Of a DNA stretch of 64,000 bases, positions 61,101 through 63,150 are shown in pieces. Source of the DNA: Eurosta solidaginis. Lineage: Eukaryota > Arthropoda > Insecta > Diptera > Tephritidae. The notes below the pieces were generated by a model. It ran no database searches. It saw nothing but the letters and a program-made list of their open reading frames with translations, and was not told the origin of the DNA. The stretch spans positions 269,664,662-269,728,661 of the forward strand of contig NC_090322.1 of NCBI RefSeq assembly GCF_040869045.1, read 5' to 3'. Every line of letters starts with the position of its first letter. Position 1 is the first letter of the stretch. The translations under genes were made by a program, and so were the position numbers.

Positions 61101-63150
61101 TCATAACCTGATTAAGGTTCAGTTGGTCTTATATATGACTATCAATAGAAATTTGACGCGTCCAACGCTTTTATTTAATTTTCTGATCAACGCCCTAGAT
61201 TGATGAGGAGTGTGATGACTAGTACCTCGGACCTACCTAATTATTTTCTAGCTTTTAGTAATATGACTACTTCATGTAAGTATTGTTTTCAATAAAACCT
61301 TTTAACTTGAAAATTTTTTTTAATAATTTTTTTTTTTAAGTTTTTAGTCTTTATTTAATTGCCTATTATTTCTCATTCTATTTAGTTCATTTTGTGACTC
61401 ATTATTACAAGGACTATTTCCTGACAATTTGTTACAATCTAAGTCCTCAATCCATAATCCTTCCAAAGACTTTACTCGACTCTGCGCCATGTCCCTCCTC
61501 CAACTCCAAAATATTTTGATGCCGCTTCTACCGGACTATATGTAATATTTGTTCCAAATATGAGCCAAATCGAACATCATAGGTCGCTTTCTATTCATAT
61601 ATATATTATGTGTTCCAAATATGGACCAAATCGGACCACAAATATGATTTTTTGAATATCTCGATCCTTGGGTCACCTAGCGGCGATTTTTTCATAGATC
61701 GCTTTCTATTCTTGTATGTATTATGTGTTCCAAATATGAGCCAAATCGAACCACAAATACGATTTTTTTGAACAACTCGATCCTTGCGTCACCTAGCGCC
61801 GATCTTTTTATAGGCCTGTTTCTATTCTTGTATGTATTATGTGTTTCAAATATGAGCCCCATCGGACCACAAATACGATTTTTGTAACTATCTCGATTCT
61901 TGCTCCACCTAGCGGCGATTTTTTTCATCGGTCGCCTTCTATTCTTGTATGTATTATGTGTTCCAAATATGAGTCAAATCGGACCACAAATACGATTTTT
62001 GTGAACATCTCGATCCTTGCGTCACCTAGCGCCGATCTTTTTATAGGCCTGTTTCTATTCTTGTATGTATTATGTGTTTCAAATATGAGCCCCATCGGAC
62101 CACAAATACGATTTTTGTAACTATCTCGATTCTTGCTACACCTAGCGGCGATTTTTTTCATCGGTCGCCTTCTATTCTTGTATGTTTTATGTGTTCCAAA
62201 TATGAGCCAAATCGGACCACAAATACGATTTTTGTAACTATCTCGATTCTTGCTCCACCTAGCGGCGATTTTTTTCATCGGTCGCCTTCTATTCTTGTAT
62301 GTATTATGTGTTCCAAATATGAGCCAAATCGAACCACAAATACGATTTTTGTGAACATCTGGATCCTTGCGTCACCTAGCGCCGATCTTTTTATAGGCCT
62401 GTTTCTATTCTTGTATGTATTATGTGTTTCAAATATGAGCCCCATCGGACCACAAATACGATTTTTGTAACTATCTCGATTCTTGCTCCACCTAGCGGCG
62501 ATTTTTTTCATCGGTCGCCTTCTATTCTTGTATGTTTTATGTGTTCCAAATATGAGCCAAATCGGACCACAAATACGATTTTTTGAAATATTTCGATCCA
62601 TGCGCCGCCTAGCAGCGATTTTTTTCTTATTATTGCATTGTCATCGGGTTCTGAACTATATTCCAAGTTTCATGCTTGCAGCTTAACGGGACGTTACTTA
62701 AATTTCAATTACAAAATTCGTGCCAGCCAACCAACCAGCCTGTCAAGTCAAGCTAAATAAAACCGTTTAAAATAAGATATTAAGATGATTTCCAACACAG
62801 TTATATTATAGTTATCTTGTTTTTCGCAGGGTATGCACTGACTGGGGAGTATAAAATTATGGAGGTAAACCCTCCTTCTACACTGGAAGTTATGTAAGTG
62901 GTGTGGATGTTGTTGTGGAGTTTGTAGCATATTCCACCGAGCCTAGAAACTACTGTAGATTAGCGTAAACCAACCTCCATCAGTTATATATGTATATATG
63001 TAGAGAGAGTATCAGCTTGGCCAGACTTCGTAACACGTATATATGTATGTTTCTTACCTGCACACCTGACCATTTTGCATCGATTAATTGCCCATTTCTT
63101 AGTGTTTTCGATCGTCTATTATTCACTTGAGAATCTGACAGATGACGTTG
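9928..63150 (-). CDS. ATP8B-like: P4-ATPase (phospholipid flippase, ATP8B class), 16 visible exons, both ends outside the window
   Basis: Type IV P-type ATPases use ATP to move phospholipids from the outer to the inner membrane leaflet, usually with a CDC50 partner. Sixteen minus-strand exons join with matching phases: 63058-63150, 59414-59857, 59262-59345, 57478-57612, 57149-57397, 48164-48454, 46157-46330, 45813-46089, 45166-45318, 38214-38403, 24608-24763, 12296-12447, 10732-10955, 10444-10669, 10246-10349 and 9928-10176. Together they give the actuator domain with DGET, PISL in membrane segment 4, the phosphorylation motif DKTGT, the nucleotide-binding motif KGAD, TGDK, GDGANDV and six C-terminal membrane segments. 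The nearest class by memory is ATP8B2; fly CG42321 or CG14741 are candidate orthologues, which I cannot separate here. Seven introns are 62-500 nt; others reach 13 kb through transposon insertion. The start codon and first membrane segments lie right of 63150, the cytosolic tail left of 9928. Confidence 0.93.
10246..10349 (-). CDS. ATP8B-like: P4-ATPase exon 15: membrane segment 8 entry
   Basis: 104 bp, phase 1 to phase 0. It encodes [16 protein letters not shown] and a hydrophobic stretch ([17 protein letters not shown]) that leads into the next exon's helix. The 69-nt intron after it has normal borders (gtacag and tttaacag). Confidence 0.93.
10444..10669 (-). CDS. ATP8B-like: P4-ATPase exon 14: membrane segments 6-8
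   Basis: Seventy-five codons plus one base, phase 0 to phase 1. It encodes [20 protein letters not shown], the loop [19 protein letters not shown] and the start of the next helix pair ([10 protein letters not shown]). The acceptor is gttaatgcag and the donor gtaagtg. Confidence 0.95.
10732..10955 (-). CDS. ATP8B-like: P4-ATPase exon 13: [11 protein letters not shown] to membrane segment 5
   Basis: 224 bp, phase 1 to phase 0. It encodes [23 protein letters not shown], the [13 protein letters not shown] stretch, and membrane segments 5-6 ([21 protein letters not shown]). This is among the most conserved parts of the family. The 62-nt intron after it is the shortest in the gene. Confidence 0.96.
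11260..11560 (+). pseudogene. Decayed Gag fragment of the gypsy family at 31875-35444
   Basis: The plus-strand frame reads [17 protein letters not shown], then [11 protein letters not shown] and RHVETKRVT. These align with [28 protein letters not shown] and RDVETKRAT of the Gag at 32479-34800. Stops and indels are present. It is an older relative of that element. Confidence 0.6.
11745..11890. mobile_element. MITE of the TCAGTGCGAGTTTAAACTC family, degraded copy
   Basis: The right end 'aactcgcactgaaaacgcg' and interior 'catctcagtcaaagcggcca' match the copies at 36848-37022 and 50153-51370. The left end is poorly kept. Confidence 0.5.
12296..12447 (-). CDS. ATP8B-like: P4-ATPase exon 12: hinge and GDGANDV
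   Basis: 152 bp, phase 2 to phase 1. The acceptor cgttaag completes Lys and continues [20 protein letters not shown]. The Mg-binding, metal-site motif [11 protein letters not shown] lies at codons 40-50. An alternative acceptor nine bases on (ttttag) would break the phase with exon 11, so the upstream one is chosen. Confidence 0.95.
12560..13560. other. Flippase intron 11, proximal part, with a dispersed MITE-like fragment
   Basis: The segment 12860-12893 (TTTCACACAGAAACTTAATG...) recurs almost exactly at 28641-28672. Related inverted phrases occur near 12786, 17440 and 29040. No coding region is convincing. Confidence 0.4.
13829..14560 (-). pseudogene. LINE reverse-transcriptase C-terminal remnant
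   Basis: The minus-strand frame, with stops and shifts, reads [39 protein letters not shown], then [19 protein letters not shown] and a [18 protein letters not shown] end. This is the typical RT thumb and C-terminal pattern of insect non-LTR retrotransposons. The upstream RT part lies beyond the foldback element at 14564-15809. Confidence 0.7.
14564..15809. mobile_element. Foldback element with a 118-bp satellite, copy 1
   Basis: An inverted repeat of about 80 bp per arm (14564-14643 and 14732-14812) carries AAACGGTTTTATT. The inverse, AATAAAACCGTTT, closes the element at about 15809. The interior holds five or more tandem units of 118 bp. It interrupts a LINE. The same architecture is seen at 60893-62772. 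A Helitron-like (DINE) or foldback origin is possible. Confidence 0.75.
14985..15660. repeat. 118-bp tandem satellite array 1 with CTCF-like cores
   Basis: Units share 'ccaaatatgagccaaatcgg', 'accacaaatacgatttttg' and 'atctcgatcc'. Five carry the exact core GCGCCACCTAGCGGC, at 15163, 15281, 15399, 15516 and 15634, spaced 117-118 bp. Confidence 0.85.
15811..16760 (-). pseudogene. LINE reverse transcriptase, N-terminal and palm part
   Basis: Minus-strand blocks read [18 protein letters not shown] (RT0-1 region), then [34 protein letters not shown] and CAGLFMDI, the usual non-LTR RT order. An upstream block ([24 protein letters not shown]) fits the endonuclease-RT linker. Frameshifts break it, and the motif with the catalytic Asp pair is missing between here and 14560. 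Confidence 0.75.
16761..18040. other. Intron DNA with MITE-like repeats, no gene
   Basis: Phrases such as 'tggcgtggtgccatttaaa' recur at about 16858 and 17022. The part 17230-17540 resembles 28840-29110 (same order of 'gtaaattactga', 'gacaat', 'gcaataaagagatgatta'). Probably a decayed dispersed element. Confidence 0.4.
18166..19930 (-). pseudogene. Penelope-like RT/GIY-YIG, copy C, 3' part
   Basis: A 420-codon open block (to 19428) carries [23 protein letters not shown], the box YVDFLFAIV and the endonuclease ([15 protein letters not shown] ... [11 protein letters not shown] ... [18 protein letters not shown]). A shifted block at 19626-19916 holds earlier RT sequence. The catalytic box has Phe in place of the second Asp, so the enzyme is dead even apart from the frameshifts. 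Confidence 0.85.
19933..19940. repeat. 8-bp target duplication, left copy
   Basis: CTGTCTAT, repeated at 23220-23227. Joining the two sides restores the Penelope frame (..[11 protein letters not shown]..). Confidence 0.85.
20030..21588 (-). mobile_element. Penelope-like element D, 5' truncated, between 20-bp inverted repeats
   Basis: The borders AATATGTATATATAGCTGGC (20030-20049) and its exact inverse (21569-21588) enclose a Penelope 3' half of the same family as copy C. The core near 20117-20146 reads CTGAAGA instead of CTGATGA, with stem II (GATTGC/GCAATC) kept. Confidence 0.75.
20232..21568 (-). pseudogene. Penelope-like RT/GIY-YIG, copy D (5' truncated but open)
   Basis: The frame is open from the truncation point (…[11 protein letters not shown]) to the stop, about 445 codons. 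It has motif [31 protein letters not shown], an intact YVDDLFAII box, [12 protein letters not shown] and the full endonuclease ([20 protein letters not shown] ... [13 protein letters not shown]). The N-terminal third is absent and no start codon is defined. It is the best preserved catalytic part of any Penelope copy here. Confidence 0.85.
23100..23212. repeat. CGG/CGCCGC arrays in inverted arrangement
   Basis: The order is CGCCGTCGCCGCCGCCGCC, a short spacer, CGGCGGCGGCG, a second spacer, then CGGCGGCGGCGGCGGCG. The arms can fold on one another. They are strikingly GC-rich in an AT-rich intron. Confidence 0.8.
23220..23227. repeat. 8-bp target duplication, right copy
   Basis: CTGTCTAT, identical to 19933-19940. 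Confidence 0.85.
23228..24014 (-). pseudogene. Penelope-like N-terminal coding part, copy C
   Basis: Basic Lys-rich blocks ([19 protein letters not shown], then [19 protein letters not shown] and [20 protein letters not shown]) match in order the N-terminal third of copy B (IPLFKIIADGENYMQTIKEK). A frameshift lies near 23650-23740. Confidence 0.75.
24116..24145 (+). ncRNA. Hammerhead-ribozyme-like core at the end of Penelope C
   Basis: CTGATGA at 24116-24122, stem II GATTGC/GCAGTC (one G-U), then GAAA at 24142-24145. The core differs in stem sequence from 7158-7186 but keeps the pairing. Confidence 0.5.
24226..24607. other. Intron 11 segment next to exon 11
   Basis: AT-rich, no frame and no recognised repeat. 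Confidence 0.4.
24608..24763 (-). CDS. ATP8B-like: P4-ATPase exon 11: P-domain VNGHSL
   Basis: 156 bp, phase 2 to phase 2. It encodes an acidic linker ([21 protein letters not shown]) and then [20 protein letters not shown], the conserved 'NGHSL' strand of flippases. The acceptor is ttttcctgcag and the donor gtaagtt. It is isolated between introns of 13.4 and 12.2 kb, both full of transposons. Confidence 0.93.
24764..25355. other. Intron 10 segment, nothing recognised
   Basis: Low-complexity TATGTATG and poly(A) runs only. Confidence 0.4.
25356..26614 (-). mobile_element. Tc1/mariner-like transposon, degraded
   Basis: 1,259 bp. The inverted ends start CAGTCAGTGTCAAAAGAAAG at 25356 and, inverted, at 26614, with TA just outside on the left. 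A minus-strand block at 25662-25976 reads [20 protein letters not shown] and [18 protein letters not shown], the C-terminal catalytic pattern of Tc1 transposases. The DPKHT-type box is lost and frames are broken. Confidence 0.75.
26718..27231. mobile_element. hAT MITE with TATCGATA-rich ends
   Basis: 514 bp. Ends TAGGGATGCGAATTTCGATA and, inverted, TGGGACACGATATC. Exact 8-bp duplication CAGCTACG at 26710-26717 and 27232-27239. Interior without a frame. Confidence 0.85.
27545..27756. mobile_element. Short hAT MITE, CAGGGACG ends
   Basis: 212 bp. Ends CAGGGACGGATC and, inverted, CAGGGACGCATC. Exact 8-bp duplication TTTGCAAG at 27537-27544 and 27757-27764. Confidence 0.88.
27765..29220. other. 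Intron 10 DNA with a dispersed repeat fragment
   Basis: 28641-28672 matches 12860-12893, and 28840-29110 resembles 17230-17540. Otherwise AT-rich without recognised genes. Confidence 0.4.
29240..29440. repeat. CTTTC-type pyrimidine-rich microsatellite
   Basis: Imperfect TTTCC/TTTCTTTT repeats on the plus strand. Confidence 0.7.
29463..29690. mobile_element. Solo palindromic Penelope terminus with hammerhead-like core
   Basis: Inverted arms ('ctcaaggccaaattcaaat...' and '...tgaatttggcattgagttc') match the ends of the dimer at 447-560. No coding part remains. On the minus strand 29533-29561 has CTGATGA, stem GACTT/AAGTC and GAAA. The opposite arm has a degraded version (CTGAGGA). Confidence 0.65.
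29727..30921. mobile_element. TIR transposon remnant, ATATCGTCGCCC ends
   Basis: Inverted ends of about 37 bp share ATATCGTCGCCC and CCAGAAGCATGAATGTGC. About 60 codons at 30121-30300 on the plus strand read [20 protein letters not shown], an in-frame TAA (30208), then [13 protein letters not shown] and an acidic [10 protein letters not shown] end. This looks like the C-terminus of a transposase I cannot name. Confidence 0.65.
31875..32467 (-). repeat. LTR (3' LTR on the coding strand)
   Basis: 593 bp, identical by eye to 34852-35444. Confidence 0.92.
32479..34800 (-). CDS. SAP-Gag-protease-integrase C-terminal fusion of a gypsy element
   Basis: One open frame of 773 codons. Residues 1-45 form a SAP-like helix pair ([19 protein letters not shown]). 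Residues 80-185 are a coiled coil of near-repeats (SQLESQ, SQLEEQ, SKMEEQ). Residues 200-385 are Gag ([35 protein letters not shown]). A CCHC knuckle, [14 protein letters not shown], follows, then an aspartic protease with [10 protein letters not shown] and VILGVDFL. After about residue 560 a basic stretch leads straight into the integrase C-terminal GPY/F module ([33 protein letters not shown]). Everything between protease and that module (RT, RNase H, integrase core) is missing, yet the frame is unbroken. The product could form particles and process itself but could not copy itself. Confidence 0.9.
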   Translation of the reverse strand: MAKFGELKIQQLKKELETRGLNTSGVKLELQARLREAMEAEGIDVEEYVFHLDGEETTKIEEKNETSQTVTSTDLNMILAAISAQTSTVASQLESQKTDIKSQLASQLEEQKTYMASQLESQETRITSKMEEQEERLSLQVAQMSSQLEAQEARVTSKLEAQDAKIAQFQAEVDDLKGRMEQLQLNRPAVSASNPKVKTPSFDGSVPFQVFKLQFEKTAAVNQWNAEDKVAALFVALKGPAAEILQTIPEYERNHYETLMSALERRYRSEHRKQIFQIELQNRYQKANETLQEFASDIERLAHLANADAPVEYTERVKIQSFINGIRDVETKRATYANPKPTFAETVSQALIQETASLLCKPVFKARRVEVERPEWVDAILEALKGSQNRSEKVIKCFKCGKSGHIARHCDLGLNSSNNVGGRKRKAGGDEQERVRGRELDPAIECPVISVSQIGRKSSSLTVRGNVDGKERVLTVDTGASHSLIRSDLVNRRVKPLPGANLRTVTGDYNQVQGEVICEVLIGKVMVLHKFVVAEIVDEVILGVDFLVDHDIKIDMQRRVMCYENQDVPLNFSLEKGFSSNRVLVEKTRRRPRNSKVKVDGTNGPNKSKPKVPVRETLALKSPNGRTETKKECKGGFKPRHTTVVKRRNDTDYAKEIRPAQALRSSSSLVKQQSARERSRIMSSKMKHRYDKENNSKGFLAGDLVLLYNPHRRKGVPSKFRCSWEGPYKVVKKISDTIYRIQSIEKPRSRRVVHLAMLAAFRSRDLSDRDDQT
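34852..35444 (-). repeat. LTR (5' LTR on the coding strand)
   Basis: 593 bp, identical by eye to 31875-32467. The primer-binding site lies just inside it. Confidence 0.92.
35733..36847. other. Intron 9-10 DNA, nothing recognised
   Basis: AT-rich without frames or borders that I can support. Confidence 0.4.
36848..37022. mobile_element. MITE, TCAGTGCGAG family, complete copy
   Basis: 175 bp with long inverted ends: GCC...TTTTTCAGTGCGAG on both sides, and 'aaagttgactagagtttaac' within each arm. Arms of about 60 bp fold on a short centre. Related copies at 11745-11890 and 50153-51370. Confidence 0.8.
37023..38213. other. Intron 10 DNA next to exon 10
   Basis: AT-rich, no gene seen. Near 37140-37320 two inverted phrases ('cattatggac..'-type 'ggcgcatagtcatagtcc' and 'ctatgactgtgcgcc') may mark a small decayed foldback repeat. 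Confidence 0.35.
38214..38403 (-). CDS. ATP8B-like: P4-ATPase exon 10: variable Asn-rich linker
   Basis: 190 bp, phase 1 to phase 2; no single family motif defines it. The acceptor is tatttattttcag. The frame gives an Asn/Leu-rich run ([12 protein letters not shown]), a Pro run ([12 protein letters not shown]) and [17 protein letters not shown]. The donor gtagag leaves two bases (AG), which with the first T of exon 11 make Ser (GEPDS-AECN). I identified it by the phase requirement between exons 9 and 11, by its open frame and by its position in the poorly conserved P-domain loop. A shorter form could end at the internal gtctca. Confidence 0.8.
38952..39284 (+). mobile_element. tRNA-derived SINE, copy 1
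   Basis: The head GGCCGCCGTGGTATGATGG-TAGCGTGCTCC has an A-box-like part. The B-box region is damaged by a deletion (agatcccgggc). The body runs through 'gcaacatcagaattttagag' to 'ggaggttatcgcgcctta'. Same family as 41843-42198 and 47085-47386. Confidence 0.8.
39285..40682. other. Intron 9 DNA, nothing recognised
   Basis: AT-rich; short TACATACATATATGCA runs. No supported feature. Confidence 0.4.
40686..41334. mobile_element. Foldback element with ~270-bp arms
   Basis: The left arm 40691-40955 and right arm 41000-41290 are inverted copies (for example 'ggagtactcgctatggacca' and its inverse). The end motif TGCAAAAATCG appears at 40691, inverted at 41334, and again in the centre at 40968. No frame. 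Confidence 0.85.
41843..42198 (-). mobile_element. tRNA-derived SINE, copy 2, with 13-bp target duplication
   Basis: On the minus strand it starts with the tRNA-like head (B box GGGTTCAAACCC at 42131-42142) and ends with 'cgcgccttac' and an A/T tail. TGAAATACATTAA flanks it at 41830-41842 and 42199-42211, as expected for LINE-driven retroposition. Confidence 0.9.
42386..42770 (+). pseudogene. Remnant with a SAM-like motif
   Basis: Acidic peptide ([20 protein letters not shown]), then after a gap [21 protein letters not shown] and, in another frame, [19 protein letters not shown]. The order resembles a SAM domain. Frameshifted; could be a transposon-borne or processed gene fragment. Confidence 0.4.
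42971..43375 (+). other. Open frame of unknown nature
   Basis: About 134 codons open, Met at 43046. The peptide is aromatic- and Lys-rich ([18 protein letters not shown] upstream of the Met, then a [14 protein letters not shown] stretch). It follows the SAM-like remnant and could be part of the same decayed gene. May be chance. Confidence 0.3.
43570..43960. repeat. AT-rich 'aatattaaat' degenerate repeat
   Basis: Repeated 'tttaatattaat' and 'aatttaata' phrases, no frame. Confidence 0.45.
43998..44078. repeat. 19-bp perfect hairpin
   Basis: TGACACATGAACCAGATAC near 43999 and its exact inverse near 44060 enclose about 42 bp. No transposon border identified. Confidence 0.65.
44330..44600 (-). 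pseudogene. LINE polyprotein C-terminal fragment
   Basis: Reads [31 protein letters not shown], then [20 protein letters not shown] and NSFGVT. This is the end pattern (LGHVxRM ... GRGRPxxRWxDxVExDL) of many non-LTR reverse-transcriptase proteins. A stop lies inside. Confidence 0.7.
44821..45033. mobile_element. hAT MITE with TAGA...GACCGAT ends
   Basis: 213 bp. Inverted ends TAGAGTCTGACCGATT and TAGAATTCGACCGATG. 8-bp duplication ATGCTGAT/ATACTGAT with one mismatch (44813-44820, 45034-45041). Lies in intron 9 close to exon 9. Confidence 0.7.
45166..45318 (-). CDS. ATP8B-like: P4-ATPase exon 9: P-domain [10 protein letters not shown]
   Basis: 153 bp, phase 1 to phase 1. With the G carried over from exon 8 it gives [16 protein letters not shown], then [15 protein letters not shown], matching the ATP8B2-type sequence at this point. 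It ends RFRPT plus one base, with donor gtaagt. The following intron is 6.8 kb. Confidence 0.93.
45813..46089 (-). CDS. ATP8B-like: P4-ATPase exon 8: end of nucleotide-binding domain and TGDK
   Basis: Ninety-two codons plus one base, entering in phase 0 and leaving in phase 1. It contains [19 protein letters not shown], the hinge [17 protein letters not shown] stretch (here [13 protein letters not shown]) and the P-domain motif [10 protein letters not shown] at codons 83-92. The split glutamate codon (G|AA) is completed by exon 9. Confidence 0.95.
46157..46330 (-). CDS. ATP8B-like: P4-ATPase exon 7: nucleotide-binding domain with KGAD
   Basis: Fifty-eight codons, phase 0 on both sides. It begins [10 protein letters not shown] and includes [10 protein letters not shown] and the ATP-site lysine motif KGAD at codons 32-35 ([15 protein letters not shown]). 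It ends QDHLN. The 67-nt intron after it is of normal dipteran length. Confidence 0.95.
46380..46960. repeat. Degenerate TCCCGAAAT repeats in intron 6
   Basis: Many variants of 'attcccgaaat', 'atcccaaaat' and 'gtcctgaaat' at irregular 15-25-bp spacing. Similar runs at about 47575-47710 and 53080-53270. Confidence 0.6.
47085..47386 (-). mobile_element. tRNA-derived SINE, copy 3
   Basis: Head with A box and B box (GGGTTCACACCCC on the minus strand), tail at 47105. TAAGTAAA flanks it (47077-47084, 47387-47394). Confidence 0.85.
47400..48163. other. Rest of intron 6
   Basis: Holds a short TCCCGAAA-type run (47575-47710) and low complexity only. Confidence 0.4.
48164..48454 (-). CDS. ATP8B-like: P4-ATPase exon 6: nucleotide-binding domain, first part
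   Basis: Ninety-seven codons, phase 0 on both sides. It opens [17 protein letters not shown] and carries the conserved [12 protein letters not shown] and the [12 protein letters not shown]-binding loop, then [16 protein letters not shown]. It can follow exon 5 directly (EVTD to AFEP) or the possible cassette exon. The acceptor is a T-run ending in caag; the donor is gtaagc. Confidence 0.95.
48455..49300. other. Intron 5 DNA, nothing recognised
   Basis: AT-rich, no feature supported. Confidence 0.4.
49330..49460. repeat. Degenerate TCGATAACTCGTCGATAA repeats
   Basis: 'cgatag' and 'cgataac' recur about every 15-25 bp. Possibly a cluster of ATCGATA-type sites. Confidence 0.5.
49461..50152. other. 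Intron 5 DNA, low complexity
   Basis: Pyrimidine-rich at 49480-49560, otherwise no supported feature. Confidence 0.35.
50186..50738. mobile_element. TIR element, GCGGCAGTTA ends
   Basis: About 553 bp. AAAGCGGCAGTTA at the left (the GCGGCAGTTA is repeated 11 bp further) and TAACTGCCGCTTT at the right. The TSD is unclear, possibly TAA. Confidence 0.7.
50786..51300. mobile_element. Harbinger-like MITE with TTA target duplication
   Basis: 515 bp. Ends TGCTTGGAACACAATGCC and, inverted, AGCTTGAAACACAATGCC. TTA on both sides (50783-50785, 51301-51303). Three-base TTA duplications are typical of PIF/Harbinger. Confidence 0.75.
51405..52565 (-). CDS. Possible cassette or alternative first exon of the flippase; Asn/Ser/Thr-rich open stretch
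   Basis: The reading frame is open for 387 codons between an acceptor (cctcgttgtag, exon from 52565) and a weak donor (AAA|gtgcat) or a neighbour six bases on (gtatgc). All of these are phase 0, like the flanking flippase exons. The product is rich in Asn, Ser, Thr, Pro and Gln, with a Cys cluster (TCCDCNNH), a second one (CVNCTKYTH) and a compact C-terminal block around [11 protein letters not shown]. No catalytic domain is recognised. An open frame this long is very unlikely by chance in AT-rich intron DNA, so it is probably coding. It could be a regulatory insert in the cytosolic loop, an alternative start exon or a nested gene. There is no in-frame ATG at its border, so a start here would be internal. 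Confidence 0.55.
52566..54299. other. Intron 5 DNA between the possible cassette exon and a MITE
   Basis: Contains a TCCCGAAAT-type run (53080-53270); otherwise no supported feature. Confidence 0.4.
54306..54490. mobile_element. MITE with perfect 23-bp inverted ends
   Basis: 185 bp. CCATGGCGGAACGATACAAG and three more bases are inverted exactly at the right end. TAATAG flanks it on both sides (54300-54305, 54491-54496). Same family as 2938-3129. Confidence 0.88.
54497..55990. other. Intron 5 DNA, unassigned
   Basis: A moderately GC-rich segment (54920-55740) has short frames but nothing I recognise; may be decayed transposon. Confidence 0.35.
56000..56310. repeat. Pyrimidine-rich tract and CAGTCC minisatellite
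   Basis: 56000-56170 is CT-rich. 56220-56300 repeats 'cccagtc' and 'gagtctcagtcc' units. Confidence 0.7.
56311..57148. other. Intron 5 DNA next to exon 5
   Basis: AT-rich, no supported feature. Confidence 0.4.
57149..57397 (-). CDS. ATP8B-like: P4-ATPase exon 5: phosphorylation site DKTGT
   Basis: Eighty-three codons, phase 0 on both sides. The catalytic aspartate that is phosphorylated from ATP lies in FSDKTGTLT at codons 43-51 (Asp codon at 57263-57265). The sequence then follows the ATP8B pattern [17 protein letters not shown] and ends EVIEVTD. The donor is gtaagc. The next certain exon is 8.7 kb away; the open stretch 51405-52565 lies between them in compatible phase. Confidence 0.95.
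57478..57612 (-). CDS. ATP8B-like: P4-ATPase exon 4: membrane segment 4 with PISL
   Basis: Forty-five codons, phase 0 on both sides. It contains the second half of the segment 3-4 hairpin and the lipid-path motif PISL at codons 37-40 ([11 protein letters not shown]). Known work on flippases places the isoleucine of this motif in the transport gate. The donor gtaagtg opens an 80-nt intron. Confidence 0.95.
57613..59261. other. Intron 3 of the flippase
   Basis: No gene seen. 58995-59135 is GA-rich, and 'atatggattaatagtcat' occurs twice in tandem near 59150-59185. Confidence 0.5.
59262..59345 (-). CDS. ATP8B-like: P4-ATPase exon 3: membrane segment 3
   Basis: Twenty-eight codons, phase 0 on both sides, almost entirely a hydrophobic helix ([19 protein letters not shown]) followed by ESFIGQHFQ. 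The acceptor is ttttctag and the donor gtacac. A 1.65-kb intron separates it from exon 4. Confidence 0.93.
59414..59857 (-). CDS. ATP8B-like: P4-ATPase exon 2: actuator domain with DGET
   Basis: One hundred and forty-eight codons, phase 0 to phase 0. It carries [16 protein letters not shown] and the flippase dephosphorylation motif DGET at codons 37-40 (ELDGETNLK), and ends just before membrane segment 3 with a GVDRLLNF stretch. DGET replaces the TGE(S) of ion-pumping P-type ATPases and is diagnostic of P4 enzymes. The donor gtgagtg opens a 68-nt intron. Confidence 0.95.
60289..60597. repeat. GC-rich dispersed repeat, copy 2 (shortened)
   Basis: Matches 8969-9290 from 'tagcgataagg' through 'ggtcctttgccggatacag' to 'gcgctacac'. 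Internal deletions relative to copy 1. Confidence 0.7.
60893..62772. mobile_element. Foldback element with a ~117-bp satellite, copy 2
   Basis: Arms of about 185 bp (60893-61077 and 61154-61340) enclose a ~76-bp centre. They share AGGTTTTATTGAAAACAATA and 'aattaggtaggtcc' with copy 1. The element closes with AATAAAACCGTTT near 62771. A nine-unit satellite lies inside. Confidence 0.8.
61500..62635. repeat. ~117-bp tandem satellite array 2
   Basis: Nine units spaced 116-117 bp, with core variants at 61669, 61786, 61902, 62019, 62135, 62252, 62369, 62485 and 62602. Types alternate (GCGTC...GCC against GCTCC...GGC), which shows a higher-order pattern of two to three units. Confidence 0.85.
63058..63150 (-). 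CDS. ATP8B-like: P4-ATPase exon 1 (of those visible): start of actuator domain
   Basis: Thirty-one codons, phase 0 on both sides. The acceptor is ttctacag and the donor gtaagaa. It encodes the conserved [11 protein letters not shown] stretch that follows membrane segment 2 in flippases, then the loop ending KWSGVQ. The next exon resumes with [11 protein letters not shown], as the family requires. The preceding exon, which should end near a KDAxDD motif, was not found between 63151 and 64000. Confidence 0.92.

Noticed and set aside
61692..62601. Apparent repetitive proteins in the second satellite
   Set aside because: Same artefact of the tandem unit as in the first array.
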